A DNA stretch of 7,873 nt from Candidatus Parcubacteria bacterium (GTDB lineage Bacteria > Patescibacteriota > Patescibacteriia > JAACEG01). The position numbers and the translations under genes were made by a program. Positions 1-6,506 of the stretch are shown here, piece after piece. Position 1 is the first letter of the stretch. Each line of letters begins with the position of its first letter. The notes under the pieces were generated by a model. The model ran no database searches. It saw nothing but the letters and a program-made list of their open reading frames with translations, and was not told where the DNA came from. The DNA lies in the NCBI GenBank assembly GCA_023142625.1, contig JAGLJD010000120.1, forward strand, positions 1 to 7,873. Reading direction: 5' to 3'.

Positions 1-27
1 AAAATTACAAGAACACTGAATGTTTTT

Positions 28-630
28 GTGGAAAAAAAGAATTATTTTTTTTTAGTGAGTCCGATTTTTCTTTTATGCGGATCTATTCTTTTTTTGATAT
101 TTTTAAAAAATAGCGCTTTAATGCACCTGTCAATTTTGCTGTTTTCTTTTATATTTTTTTTGTTTTCGGAAAGTCTGTTCGCGTATTTTTACGACTATGA
201 AAACCAAAGCCATCCGCTAGAAAATGTTTTAACAGGAATAAATTTGCTCGCGCTGTTTTTAATTTATTCCCACCTTTTTTTGTTTTTAACTTTGTTTAAT
301 TTTTCTTTATGGATAATGCTCCCGCTTTTAATTCTAACGACTTTTATATCCAGTTATCAATTATTTTACATATATAAAATTGCTCAAAAAATTAATTATT
401 TTTATTCCATAATTACGGCTATTATTATACTTGAAATATTTTGGAGCATTATGTTTCTGCCGACTAATTTTTATGTGAATGGACTAATTTTAATTAATGT
501 TTATTATATAATCATAGGAACGAGTTATTTTTATTTTATGGAAGCTTTGACTAAGCCAAGAATAATAAGGCATTTGTCAATAAGTTTAATAATTATTATT
601 TTAACATTAGCCACGGCTAAATGGGCGTAA
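28..630 (+). CDS. Seven-helix integral membrane protein of unknown function, start uncertain
   Basis: I do not recognise this protein. About 200 residues are almost entirely hydrophobic, with seven likely membrane helices at roughly residues 6-26, 31-55, 67-90, 93-116, 123-144, 150-171 and 182-198. The connecting loops are very short; the longest polar stretch is around residues 56-66 (YDYENQSHPLE). There is no signal peptide distinct from helix 1, no catalytic motif and no soluble domain, so it looks like a scaffold, sensor or transport-like membrane protein rather than a recognisable enzyme. The start is uncertain: GTG at 28 is the first conventional start, but the frame is open back to base 1, so the true start may lie upstream of the window and the gene may be partial. 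Its stop is only 13 bases before the next gene, which suggests cotranscription with the HtrA-like protein. Confidence 0.75.
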   Translation: MEKKNYFFLVSPIFLLCGSILFLIFLKNSALMHLSILLFSFIFFLFSESLFAYFYDYENQSHPLENVLTGINLLALFLIYSHLFLFLTLFNFSLWIMLPLLILTTFISSYQLFYIYKIAQKINYFYSIITAIIILEIFWSIMFLPTNFYVNGLILINVYYIIIGTSYFYFMEALTKPRIIRHLSISLIIIILTLATAKWA

Positions 631-643
631 TTAGAAAATTAGC

Positions 644-1747
644 ATGATAAACAGCAAACATCAAAATTTAATCGTTATATTTTTTGTATCAATTATCGGA
701 TTTCTTGCCGGATCTTTAGGCACGCTGGTTGTTGAAAATTATCGCTTTGATCATTTAAGCCAAGATTTGCCGAAACAGATTTCTATTTTCAAGCAGAGCG
801 ATAAGATTATTAAAAATGCTTCTATGGATTTGCTGCGCAAGAATATAGTCGGGATTATTATGAAAAAAGAGAAGCCGTTAAATATTTTAGCGGCTTATTA
901 TTCTCCTGAAGATATTATCGCATACGGTTTCGTTCTTACCGGCGACGGATGGATTGTGAGCGTTGATAATAGGAATTTTCATAATAAAGAAAATATTCAA
1001 AAATTAGCGATAATCACGAATAACGGAGACATTTTAGAAATAGAAAAACAAGAAATTGACAATGTGTCAAGAACTGTTTTTTTAAAAGTTAATAATCCAA
1101 AAAAAGAATTTTTAGCTATGAAATTAGGAGATAGCGATAAATTAAATTTAATAGATGAATTAGCAAGCATAGATTTATATGGCAGCGCTATAAAGCACAG
1201 CGTGGTAAATTTAAAAAAAATAGACGCGGTAATTCAGTCGTCTGAAAAAATAAGCGGCAGAATGATTATGAGCCAAGGTTCAACTGTAGGTTTGCCGCTG
1301 ATAAATTTTAATAATGAAATTATGGGAATTACAGATTATACAGACGGCAATTTTATAAAAGTTATCCCTGTAAATTATTTTAAAAATCAGATAGGACAGA
1401 TTTTAAAAACAGGAAAGTTAAGCAGAGTTTTTTTAGGCGTTAGTTATATAAATTTAAGCAAATTTTCTAAAAATGAATTAAGCAAGAATTTTATCAGCGG
1501 CGACAGCGGGGCTTTAATATATTCATTAGATAAAAATATGGCAGTGGCAAAAGACAGCCCGGCGGATATAGCGGGACTAAAATATGAAGATATTATTATT
1601 TCAATTGAAGGAGAGGAGATAAGCGCGAACAAAGATTTAAGCGAAATAATCCAAGAATACAAGCAGAATGTCAGCGTTAATATGGAAATTTTAAGAAGAG
1701 GCGAGAAAAAAGAGATAGAAGTAGATTTAGTAGAATTTGAATTTTAA
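644..1747 (+). CDS. Membrane-anchored HtrA/DegP-like S1C pseudoprotease with C-terminal PDZ domain
   Basis: The 367-residue protein has one N-terminal membrane helix (about residues 8-30), a trypsin-like S1C region (about 60-250) and a PDZ domain (about 260-362, with SPADIAGLKYEDIIISIEGE at 305-324). By topology the bulk would be extracytoplasmic. The order matches HtrA/DegP proteases: GFVLTGDGWIVSV (95-107) aligns with the strand before the catalytic His, VSRTVFLKV (141-149) with the DLAVLKI strand, and STVGLPLIN (213-221) with GNSGGPLVN. In this by-eye alignment the triad His, Asp and Ser fall on N109, R143 and V215, so proteolysis is probably lost while the fold and peptide-binding PDZ remain. 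It may act as a binding or scaffold protein in the envelope. It follows the seven-helix gene by 13 bases and precedes ftsA. No Shine-Dalgarno is visible before the ATG. The family is clear; loss of activity is inferred. Confidence 0.85.
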   Translation: MINSKHQNLIVIFFVSIIGFLAGSLGTLVVENYRFDHLSQDLPKQISIFKQSDKIIKNASMDLLRKNIVGIIMKKEKPLNILAAYYSPEDIIAYGFVLTGDGWIVSVDNRNFHNKENIQKLAIITNNGDILEIEKQEIDNVSRTVFLKVNNPKKEFLAMKLGDSDKLNLIDELASIDLYGSAIKHSVVNLKKIDAVIQSSEKISGRMIMSQGSTVGLPLINFNNEIMGITDYTDGNFIKVIPVNYFKNQIGQILKTGKLSRVFLGVSYINLSKFSKNELSKNFISGDSGALIYSLDKNMAVAKDSPADIAGLKYEDIIISIEGEEISANKDLSEIIQEYKQNVSVNMEILRRGEKKEIEVDLVEFEF

Positions 1748-1753
1748 AAAGGC

Positions 1754-1782
1754 TTTATGTTTTTTTAATTTTGTTGTATAAT
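1754..1782 (+). promoter_or_regulatory. Candidate sigma-70-type promoter for ftsA-ftsZ
   Basis: A perfect TATAAT lies at 1777-1782, in the gap after the HtrA-like gene. The -35 match 17 bases upstream (TTTATG, 1754-1759) is weak. Initiation near 1789 would give an ftsA leader of about 150 bases. The AT-rich background makes chance matches likely. A second possible -10 (TATAAA, 1914-1919, inside the palindrome TTTTATAAAA) lies closer to ftsA. Confidence 0.35.
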
Positions 1783-1792
1783 AAAATAGTCA

Positions 1793-1822
1793 AAAGTTTA
1801 TAAAGTTGAAAGTCCATAAAGT
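1793..1822 (+). repeat. Four spaced AAAGT motifs in the ftsA leader
   Basis: AAAGT occurs at 1793-1797, 1802-1806, 1809-1813 and 1818-1822, with start-to-start spacing 9, 7 and 9. The copies read as AAAGTTTAT, AAAGTTG, AAAGTCCAT and AAAGTCATT. They sit just downstream of the TATAAT candidate. They may be a short degenerate tandem repeat or a protein-binding cluster; the sequence does not decide. Confidence 0.5.
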
Positions 1823-1876
1823 CATTAGAACTTGTGGTTTTGAAGTTGTAATTTTTTTGGAAATAAACAGGTTTAG

Positions 1877-1927
1877 TTTTAAAATGATTTAATTAAGTAT
1901 TATTAGAATATTTTATAAAATGATTTT
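1877..1927 (+). repeat. Imperfect direct repeat just upstream of ftsA
   Basis: AAAATGATTT occurs at 1881-1890 and again at 1917-1926, 36 bases apart, with similar flanks (TTTTAAAATGATTTAATTAA against TTATAAAATGATTTTAGTTT). The second copy ends 12 bases before the ftsA ATG. The composition is nearly all A and T, so chance is possible. An operator pair or duplicated promoter segment are alternatives. Confidence 0.35.
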
Positions 1928-1938
1928 AGTTTAATATT

Positions 1939-3186
1939 ATGAAACATAATCAACTTATCGCCGGGCTTGATATAGGATCAAGCAAAACCCGTTTAGCTGT
2001 GGCTCAGATTGAAAAAACAGACAGCGGAGCTCAAAAAATAAATATTATCGGTTTAAGCGAAACAGCCACCGAAGGATTTGCGAAAGGAGATGTGATAAAT
2101 GTGGAAGATTTAGTTTCGTCCATATCTATTGTTTTAGAAAAAGCCGAAAGAATGATAGGATTGCCGATAGACAGTGTTTTTGCGTCAGTCGCGGGAAATC
2201 ATATTATTTCAAAATTAAATAAAGGAGTTGTGGCTATTTCTAAAATTAACGGCGAGATTGGCGACGATGACATTGATCGCGCGATTGAAACAGTAAAAAC
2301 AACTGCCATTCCTCCCAATTATGAAATTATTCATATTATTCCGGCGGTTTTTAATGTTGACACTCAAAAGGGAATAAAGGATCCGGTTGGAATGACGGGC
2401 GTAAGATTGGAAGTGGAAGCGCAGGTAATAAGCGGACTATCAGCTAGGATAAATAATTTTACGCGCGCCATTCACCGCACGGGAGCAGACTTAGAAGATC
2501 TTGTTTTTTCCATTTTAGCCGCATCTGAAACCATACTTAACAGAAAACAGAAAGAGCTGGGGGTTATGGCTTTAGATATGGGATATGCCATTACCAAAGG
2601 CGCTATTTTTGAAGATGGCGAAGTGATTTATACTTTTAATATTCCTATTGGCTCGTCGCATATTACCGCTGATTTAGCCATAGGATTAAGATCGTCCATA
2701 GAGACGGCGGAAATAATAAAAAGAAAAGAAGGGACATTAGATTTAGGATCTATAAGAAAAACTGATAATATTGATTTAGAAAAATACAGCAAATCAGACA
2801 ATGGAGTTTTTTCAAAAAAATATATAAACGGGATTATTGAAGCGCGCGTGGAAGAAATTTTTGCGCATATATCCCGCGAGTTAAAGCGGGCGGACAGGTT
2901 TGGGAAGCTTCCGGCGGGAGTGGTATTGACGGGCGGAGGGGCAAAGTTGCCTCATTTAGTGGAATATGCTAAACTGAAATTGAAATTGCCGGTCTCTTTG
3001 GGCTATCCTTTCGGTTTTTCCACAAGCATTGATAAAATCAATGATTTAGATTACGCTTCTGTCTGCGGGCTAATACTTTGGGGAACTCAGGAATTAGAAT
3101 CAGGGCATAATAAAGGAATGAATATAAAAAAATTTTTAAATGTTTTTAAAGGGGCAAAAGGGTGGCTAAAAAAATTAATGCCCTGA
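1939..3186 (+). CDS. ftsA: Cell division protein FtsA (actin-like ATPase, Z-ring membrane tether)
   Basis: FtsA polymerises on the inner face of the membrane, binds the FtsZ C-terminal tail and recruits later divisome proteins. The 415 residues show the family layout: phosphate-1 loop GLDIGSSKT (9-17); the 1C/SHS2 domain (about 80-165, with DPVGMTGVRLEVEAQVISG at 148-166); a phosphate-2 region ALDMGYAITKGAIF (211-224); IPIGSSHITADLAIGL (235-250); adenosine motif VVLTGGGAKLPHL (328-340); and a C-terminal amphipathic helix (about 400-415, FKGAKGWLKKLMP), the expected membrane-targeting sequence. The phosphate-2 loop is divergent: the usual DxGGGTTD reads DMGYAITK, keeping the first Asp and one Gly but losing the glycines and the last Asp. 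The ATG at 1939 fits the expected N-terminus closely. It ends with TGA, 46 bases before ftsZ, so the two are probably one operon. Length is typical of the family. Confidence 0.97.
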   Translation: MKHNQLIAGLDIGSSKTRLAVAQIEKTDSGAQKINIIGLSETATEGFAKGDVINVEDLVSSISIVLEKAERMIGLPIDSVFASVAGNHIISKLNKGVVAISKINGEIGDDDIDRAIETVKTTAIPPNYEIIHIIPAVFNVDTQKGIKDPVGMTGVRLEVEAQVISGLSARINNFTRAIHRTGADLEDLVFSILAASETILNRKQKELGVMALDMGYAITKGAIFEDGEVIYTFNIPIGSSHITADLAIGLRSSIETAEIIKRKEGTLDLGSIRKTDNIDLEKYSKSDNGVFSKKYINGIIEARVEEIFAHISRELKRADRFGKLPAGVVLTGGGAKLPHLVEYAKLKLKLPVSLGYPFGFSTSIDKINDLDYASVCGLILWGTQELESGHNKGMNIKKFLNVFKGAKGWLKKLMP

Positions 3187-3232
3187 TCGATGTTTTAATT
3201 TTTTAAATTTTAAATTTACATTATATTTTTAT

Positions 3233-4438
3233 ATGGCAGAGATAAAACCGGACATTGAAACTTTTGCGAAAATAAAAGTTATCGGAGTAGGCGGCGGAGG
3301 CAACTCAGTCGTTAACCGCATGATCGGCGCTAAAATTCATGGCGTTGAGTTTTTGGCTATCAATACGGATGTGCAAGCGCTTCATAGTTCTATGGCGCCA
3401 GTTAAATTGCATATCGGCAAGACGGTAACGCGCGGGCTTGGCGCTGGAATGAACCCTGAATTAGGCCGCCGCGCAGCGGAAGAAAGCCAAAATGAAATAA
3501 GGGATATTTTAAAAGGCGCTGATATGGTGTTTATCACTTGCGGATTAGGAGGCGGAACAGGGAGCGGGGCTTCTCCTATTGTGGCTGAAATAGCGCGAGA
3601 CTTAGGAGCTTTAACCATAGCTGTTGTCACTAAGCCATTCTCCTTTGAGGGTGTTAAAAGAACTGAAATCGCCAAGCAGGCGCTTGAAGATCTTAGCAAG
3701 AAAGTTGACGCGATTATTACCATACCGAACGACAAGTTGTTAAAAGTGATTGATAAAAAAACATCGCTATTAGACGCTTTTTCCGTGTCAGACAATGTTT
3801 TGCTGCACGGAGTTCGCGGCGTCGCGGAGCTGATTACTGTTCCAGGATTAATCAATGTTGATTTTGCGGATGTTAAAGCGATAATGTCAGAAACAGGATC
3901 TTCGCTAATGGGATTGGGAAAAGCCAGCGGAGAAAACAGAGCAGTTGAAGCCGCAAAACTGGCAATTGAAAATTCTTTATTGGATCTGTCTATCAACGGC
4001 GCGAAAGGAGTGCTTTTTACGATTTCTGGCAGCCCTGATTTAAGCATGCACGAAGTGAATGAAGCCGCGCAGATTATCACTAAATCAGCCGATCCCAGTG
4101 CTAAAATTATTTTTGGCGCGATTATAGACGAGAGTTTAAAAGATACCGTAAAAATAACGGTTGTAGCAACTGGATTCGGTGATTCGCCAGGTCCTATAAA
4201 TAAAGATGAAGTTTTGGACGCGGATGAAAATTTTATGGCTGAAAATTTTTCAATAAATTCAGAAAACAGTTTACAAGGCAAGAAAAAATTTTCTAAAAAA
4301 GAAGAAGATGGTGTTTTTACAAAGACAGATGAGGGTGAAAATAATATTATAGATGAAAATGAAACAGATAATACTGATGATATTAATGGCGACGAACTGG
4401 ATATCCCGGCGTTTATCCGCAAAAAAATGGTTTCATAA
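3233..4438 (+). CDS. ftsZ: Cell division protein FtsZ (tubulin-like GTPase)
   Basis: FtsZ forms the GTP-dependent Z ring at midcell. The 401 residues contain KVIGVGGGGNSVVNRM (15-30), the tubulin signature GGGTGSG (106-112), the T7 synergy loop with NVDFADVK (208-215, both acidic residues D210 and D213 present), SSLMGLGKASGENRAVEAA (223-241), and the GTPase-activating C-terminal domain to about residue 320. A variable acidic linker (about 321-387, rich in Glu, Asp and Asn) leads to the conserved tail peptide ELDIPAFIRKK (388-398), which docks on FtsA and other partners. All key residues look intact, so the protein should be functional. The ATG at 3233 gives the normal N-terminus. No Shine-Dalgarno precedes it. 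TATATT at 3222-3227 could be a -10 element giving a nearly leaderless transcript, but the surrounding sequence is so AT-rich that this is weak. Confidence 0.98.
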   Translation: MAEIKPDIETFAKIKVIGVGGGGNSVVNRMIGAKIHGVEFLAINTDVQALHSSMAPVKLHIGKTVTRGLGAGMNPELGRRAAEESQNEIRDILKGADMVFITCGLGGGTGSGASPIVAEIARDLGALTIAVVTKPFSFEGVKRTEIAKQALEDLSKKVDAIITIPNDKLLKVIDKKTSLLDAFSVSDNVLLHGVRGVAELITVPGLINVDFADVKAIMSETGSSLMGLGKASGENRAVEAAKLAIENSLLDLSINGAKGVLFTISGSPDLSMHEVNEAAQIITKSADPSAKIIFGAIIDESLKDTVKITVVATGFGDSPGPINKDEVLDADENFMAENFSINSENSLQGKKKFSKKEEDGVFTKTDEGENNIIDENETDNTDDINGDELDIPAFIRKKMVS

Positions 4439-4446
4439 AAATAATT

Positions 4447-4464
4447 TTAATATTGTGATATTAA
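4447..4464. repeat. Small perfect palindrome between ftsZ and the 80-residue gene
   Basis: TTAATAT (4447-4453) and ATATTAA (4458-4464) form a perfect 7-base inverted repeat around TGTG. It lies 8 bases after the ftsZ stop. Pure A-T pairing makes a poor RNA hairpin, so an operator-like DNA site is as plausible as a weak attenuator. Chance occurrence in AT-rich sequence is quite possible. Confidence 0.3.
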
Positions 4465-4473
4465 CTAAACTAT

Positions 4474-4716
4474 ATGCAAAAAAAAGAATTTTTTAATAAT
4501 CAATCCGCAGATATGACATCGCTTGATACAGAGGAGACGATAAAAAAAATAAAAGAATTAAAAGAATTAAAAAACAGTAAATTAACAGAGAAAGAGACCG
4601 AAAAACTATTTACATTAAAAGAGATTGTGAAAAATGGCGGATATTTAACAGAAGAGGAAATGGAAATTTATAAAAGATTAGAGGAAAAAATGTCATCAAA
4701 ACAGCCTGTTCAATAA
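4474..4716 (+). CDS. Small charged helical protein with two LTE-type helical-hairpin units
   Basis: I cannot name this 80-residue protein. It is rich in Lys and Glu, has no membrane helix or signal peptide, and should be cytosolic and almost all helix. Residues 24-45 (KKIKELKELKNSKLTEKETEKL) and 44-66 share a pattern of helix, short turn, then LTE-x-E-x-E: KLTEKETEKLFTLKE at 36-50 and YLTEEEMEIYKRLEE at 57-71 match at about 7 of 15 positions. This resembles SHOCT-type short helical hairpins, usually found as oligomerisation or adaptor units, but that match is by eye only. The gene begins 35 bases after the ftsZ stop and ends before a strong terminator, so it is probably the last gene of the ftsA-ftsZ unit and could be a division accessory protein. 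No Shine-Dalgarno is visible. Confidence 0.7.
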   Translation: MQKKEFFNNQSADMTSLDTEETIKKIKELKELKNSKLTEKETEKLFTLKEIVKNGGYLTEEEMEIYKRLEEKMSSKQPVQ

Positions 4717-4743
4717 TTATTTAGAGGATTTTTGCGATTTAAA

Positions 4744-4776
4744 AAGCATCTTTTCAATAAAGATGCTTGTTTATTT
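4744..4776 (+). terminator. Intrinsic terminator closing the ftsA-ftsZ block
   Basis: AAGCATCTTT (4744-4753) pairs perfectly with AAAGATGCTT (4759-4768) around the five-base loop TCAAT, followed by GTTTATTT. It lies 27 bases after the stop of the 80-residue gene and before the next start at 4799. The trailing tract is T-rich rather than a pure T run, so some read-through is possible. Confidence 0.8.
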
Positions 4777-4798
4777 AAAATTTTAACAAGTATAACTT

Positions 4799-5149
4799 AT
4801 GCAAAAAATACAAGAAGTGTTTAATCGTATTCAGGTGTCTAAAAAAGAACAAAGAAAAATAAAAACTGTTTTTAAAGACGCTTTAGACAGTTCAGCAGAA
4901 TATCAAAAGGCAGACGAAGATTGCAAGAACGCGAGAAACGCAAAAAAACAGATAAAAGATAAAATAGAATCTGATTTTAAGAGCGAGTTTGACAAGTTGG
5001 ATAAAATTAAAATGGATATAGAAACTGATAATATTTTGTTAAGCGATATGGCAATAAATTGCATAACAAAAGGCGAGCCGATAGAGATTTCAGACGATTA
5101 TCAAAACAGATACGAACCGCTGATTAGCGTTAAATTTAAAAAGATATAA
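4799..5149 (+). CDS. Hypothetical helical protein, 116 residues
   Basis: I cannot assign a function. The protein has no signal peptide or membrane helix and should be cytosolic. Residues about 3-76 are strongly charged and predicted helical, probably coiled coil (KKEQRKIKTVFKDAL at 15-29, then a long Lys/Glu/Asp stretch). The C-terminal part (about 92-116, with EPIEISDDYQNRYEPLISVK) looks like short beta strands. The layout suggests a small oligomeric or protein-binding factor, but that is inference. Codon use and composition match the neighbours, and the frame is clean, so I take it as a real gene. It starts 31 bases after the preceding terminator, so it is probably transcribed separately; TATAAC (4791-4796) with TTGTTT (4767-4772) is a possible promoter, though too close to the ATG for a normal leader. 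It ends just before a GC-rich repeat. No Shine-Dalgarno is seen. Confidence 0.7.
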   Translation: MQKIQEVFNRIQVSKKEQRKIKTVFKDALDSSAEYQKADEDCKNARNAKKQIKDKIESDFKSEFDKLDKIKMDIETDNILLSDMAINCITKGEPIEISDDYQNRYEPLISVKFKKI

Positions 5150-5160
5150 ATTACCGCGAA

Positions 5161-5245
5161 CTGTCTTTGCGAGGAGGCGATAGCCGACGAAGCCACACCT
5201 AACTGGTAGTCACCCGACAGGATGACAATCCCATTACTGAGCGAA
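5161..5245. repeat. GC-rich dispersed repeat overlapping the end of the malic enzyme gene
   Basis: On the minus strand this element starts TTCGCTCAGTAATGGGATTG (5245-5226), continues through GGCTTCGTCG and ends CTCCTCGCAAAGACAG (down to 5161). The same order occurs on the plus strand at 6618-6685: the first 20 bases match at 18, and CTCCTCGCAAAGACAG is identical. Compared with that copy, about 30 extra bases, including a hairpin, lie between GATTG and GGCTTCGTCG. It is more GC-rich than its surroundings. It carries no coding capacity and resembles short palindromic repeats common in bacterial intergenic regions. It overlaps the last 12 bases of the malic enzyme frame. Confidence 0.75.
5209..5226. 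other. Hairpin inside the downstream repeat
   Basis: GTCACCC (5209-5215) can pair with GGATGAC (5220-5226) around GACA, a 7-base stem with one mismatch on this strand that becomes a G-U wobble in minus-strand RNA. It lies about 8 bases after the malic enzyme stop. There is no U tract, so it is not a standard intrinsic terminator but could protect the 3' end of that mRNA. Confidence 0.4.
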
Positions 5246-6421
5246 AAAATCTTTATTACAAACTCTATCCCGCTGTTCCGCCGCGTTTTTTACAGCGCGC
5301 GCGACTGCGAGATGAACTTTTTTATTTAAGACAGCTGGGATAAAATTATTTCTTTTCGGCGTTTTAATAAAGCTGGCAATAGCAAAACTTGCGGCAAGCT
5401 TCATTTTTTTGGTAATTCGCAAAGCCCTTGCGTCTATCGCGCCTCTGAATATTCCGGGAAAGGCAAGCGCGTTATTTATTTGATTTGGAAAATCAGATCT
5501 GCCAGTAGCAACTATAAACGCTCCGCCATTGAGAGCTTCGGTTGGAAAAATTTCAGGTGTAGGATTTGCCAAAGCGAATATTATCGGTTTTTTATTCATA
5601 GATTTAATCCACTCTTTCTTTAAAACATTCGGCGCTGATACGCCTATAAAAATATCCGCGTTTTTTAAAGCGTCAGGCAATCCGCCGTCTATATTTTTTT
5701 TATTCGTAATTCTAGCAATGTCTTGCTTATAGGCATTGTTTTTTATATCAGATCTGTTTGAATAGATAACTCCTTTTGTATCGCAAACTAAAAAATCTTT
5801 TACGCCTGCGGAATGCAGTAATTTCAAAATAGCATAACCAGCGGATCCCGCGCCATTAATCACAATTTTTATATTTGTAATATTTTTATTAGTTATTTTC
5901 AAGGCATTTATCAATGAAGCCAAGACAACCACTGCTGTTCCGTGCTGGTCGTCGTGCATAACTGGAATTCCGATATTTTGCAGTTTTTTTTCTATTTCAA
6001 AGCATCGCGGCGCGGAAATATCTTCTAAATTTATTGCGGCAAAATTAGGCGATATATTTTTTACTAATTTAATTATCTCTTCGCTATTTTGCGTTTTTAT
6101 GCAGATTGGAAAAGCGTCAATGTTAGCGAATTTTTTAAAAAGCGCTGCTTTTCCTTCCATTACGGGAATGGCTGCCAAAGCGCCGATATTGCCCAAGCCC
6201 AAAACAGCAGATCCGTCGCTCACGACCGCTAAAGAATTAGCTTTCATTGTCATTTCATACGCTTTTTTTTCGTCTTTGTAAATTTGCCTACTTATCTCCG
6301 CAACTCCAGGAGTATAAACAGTTGATAAAGTTTGCTTATTACTAATTGGAACTTTTAATTTAATCTCAATTTTGCCTCTATGCTTTTTATACAAGGCAAT
6401 CGCTTTTTTATTATAATCCAT
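5234..6421 (-). CDS. Malic enzyme (oxaloacetate-decarboxylating malate dehydrogenase), short bacterial type
   Basis: It catalyses malate + NAD(P)+ to pyruvate + CO2 + NAD(P)H in the cytosol, linking C4 acids to pyruvate. The 395 residues are full length for the short bacterial form. Visible motifs are VYTPGVAE (35-42, catalytic Tyr36), SDGSAVLGLGNIG (68-80), EGKAALFKKFANIDAFPI (89-106, catalytic Lys91), NLEDISAPRCFEIE (131-144, metal-binding acids E133 and D134), IPVMHDDQHGTA (152-163, further metal-site Asp), the Rossmann motif GAGSAG (190-195), ANPTPEI (285-291) and TGRSDFPNQINN (306-317). Asp214 near the end of the second Rossmann strand hints at NAD preference, which is inference. The last residues FAQ and the stop lie in a dispersed repeat, so the natural C-terminus may have been replaced. 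It is the only minus-strand gene here, with its own promoter. Electron acceptor and direction in the cell cannot be read from sequence. Confidence 0.96.
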   Translation of the reverse strand: MDYNKKAIALYKKHRGKIEIKLKVPISNKQTLSTVYTPGVAEISRQIYKDEKKAYEMTMKANSLAVVSDGSAVLGLGNIGALAAIPVMEGKAALFKKFANIDAFPICIKTQNSEEIIKLVKNISPNFAAINLEDISAPRCFEIEKKLQNIGIPVMHDDQHGTAVVVLASLINALKITNKNITNIKIVINGAGSAGYAILKLLHSAGVKDFLVCDTKGVIYSNRSDIKNNAYKQDIARITNKKNIDGGLPDALKNADIFIGVSAPNVLKKEWIKSMNKKPIIFALANPTPEIFPTEALNGGAFIVATGRSDFPNQINNALAFPGIFRGAIDARALRITKKMKLAASFAIASFIKTPKRNNFIPAVLNKKVHLAVARAVKNAAEQRDRVCNKDFFAQ

Positions 6422-6457
6422 AGTTTTTAAAATTTGTCTTGTTTATTTTTTTAATTT

Positions 6458-6466
6458 ATTATATCA
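6458..6466 (-). promoter_or_regulatory. Extended -10 promoter for the malic enzyme gene
   Basis: On the minus strand TGATATAAT (6466-6458) is a perfect extended -10 element (TGnTATAAT). The -35 region near 6480-6487 is poor, as is common for extended -10 promoters. Initiation near 6451 gives a leader of about 30 bases before the ATG at 6421. The leader is AT-rich with no Shine-Dalgarno. Confidence 0.6.
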
Positions 6467-6506
6467 TAATTTTAAAAGAGGGGAATATTAAGATATTTTT
6501 TTGTCT

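Noticed and set aside
1444..1662. A 72-codon minus-strand open frame
   Set aside because: It is antisense to the PDZ domain of the HtrA-like gene and has no features of its own.
1741..1770. Terminator after the HtrA-like gene (AAAAAGGC...TTTTTTT)
   Set aside because: The T run is present but no GC-containing stem precedes it, so I cannot support a terminator.
1939..3186. Alternative genetic code with TGA as Gly (Gracilibacteria-type)
   Set aside because: FtsA ends at TGA just after its expected C-terminal amphipathic helix, and no conserved Gly position in the genes is encoded by TGA.
3382..4422. A 346-codon open frame on the minus strand
   Set aside because: It lies wholly inside ftsZ, is Ser/Pro-rich without any domain, and is an antisense artefact of ftsZ codon use.
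5529..5732. Plus-strand open frames inside the malic enzyme gene (here and at 6099-6281)
   Set aside because: They are antisense to conserved malic enzyme motifs and have no independent support.
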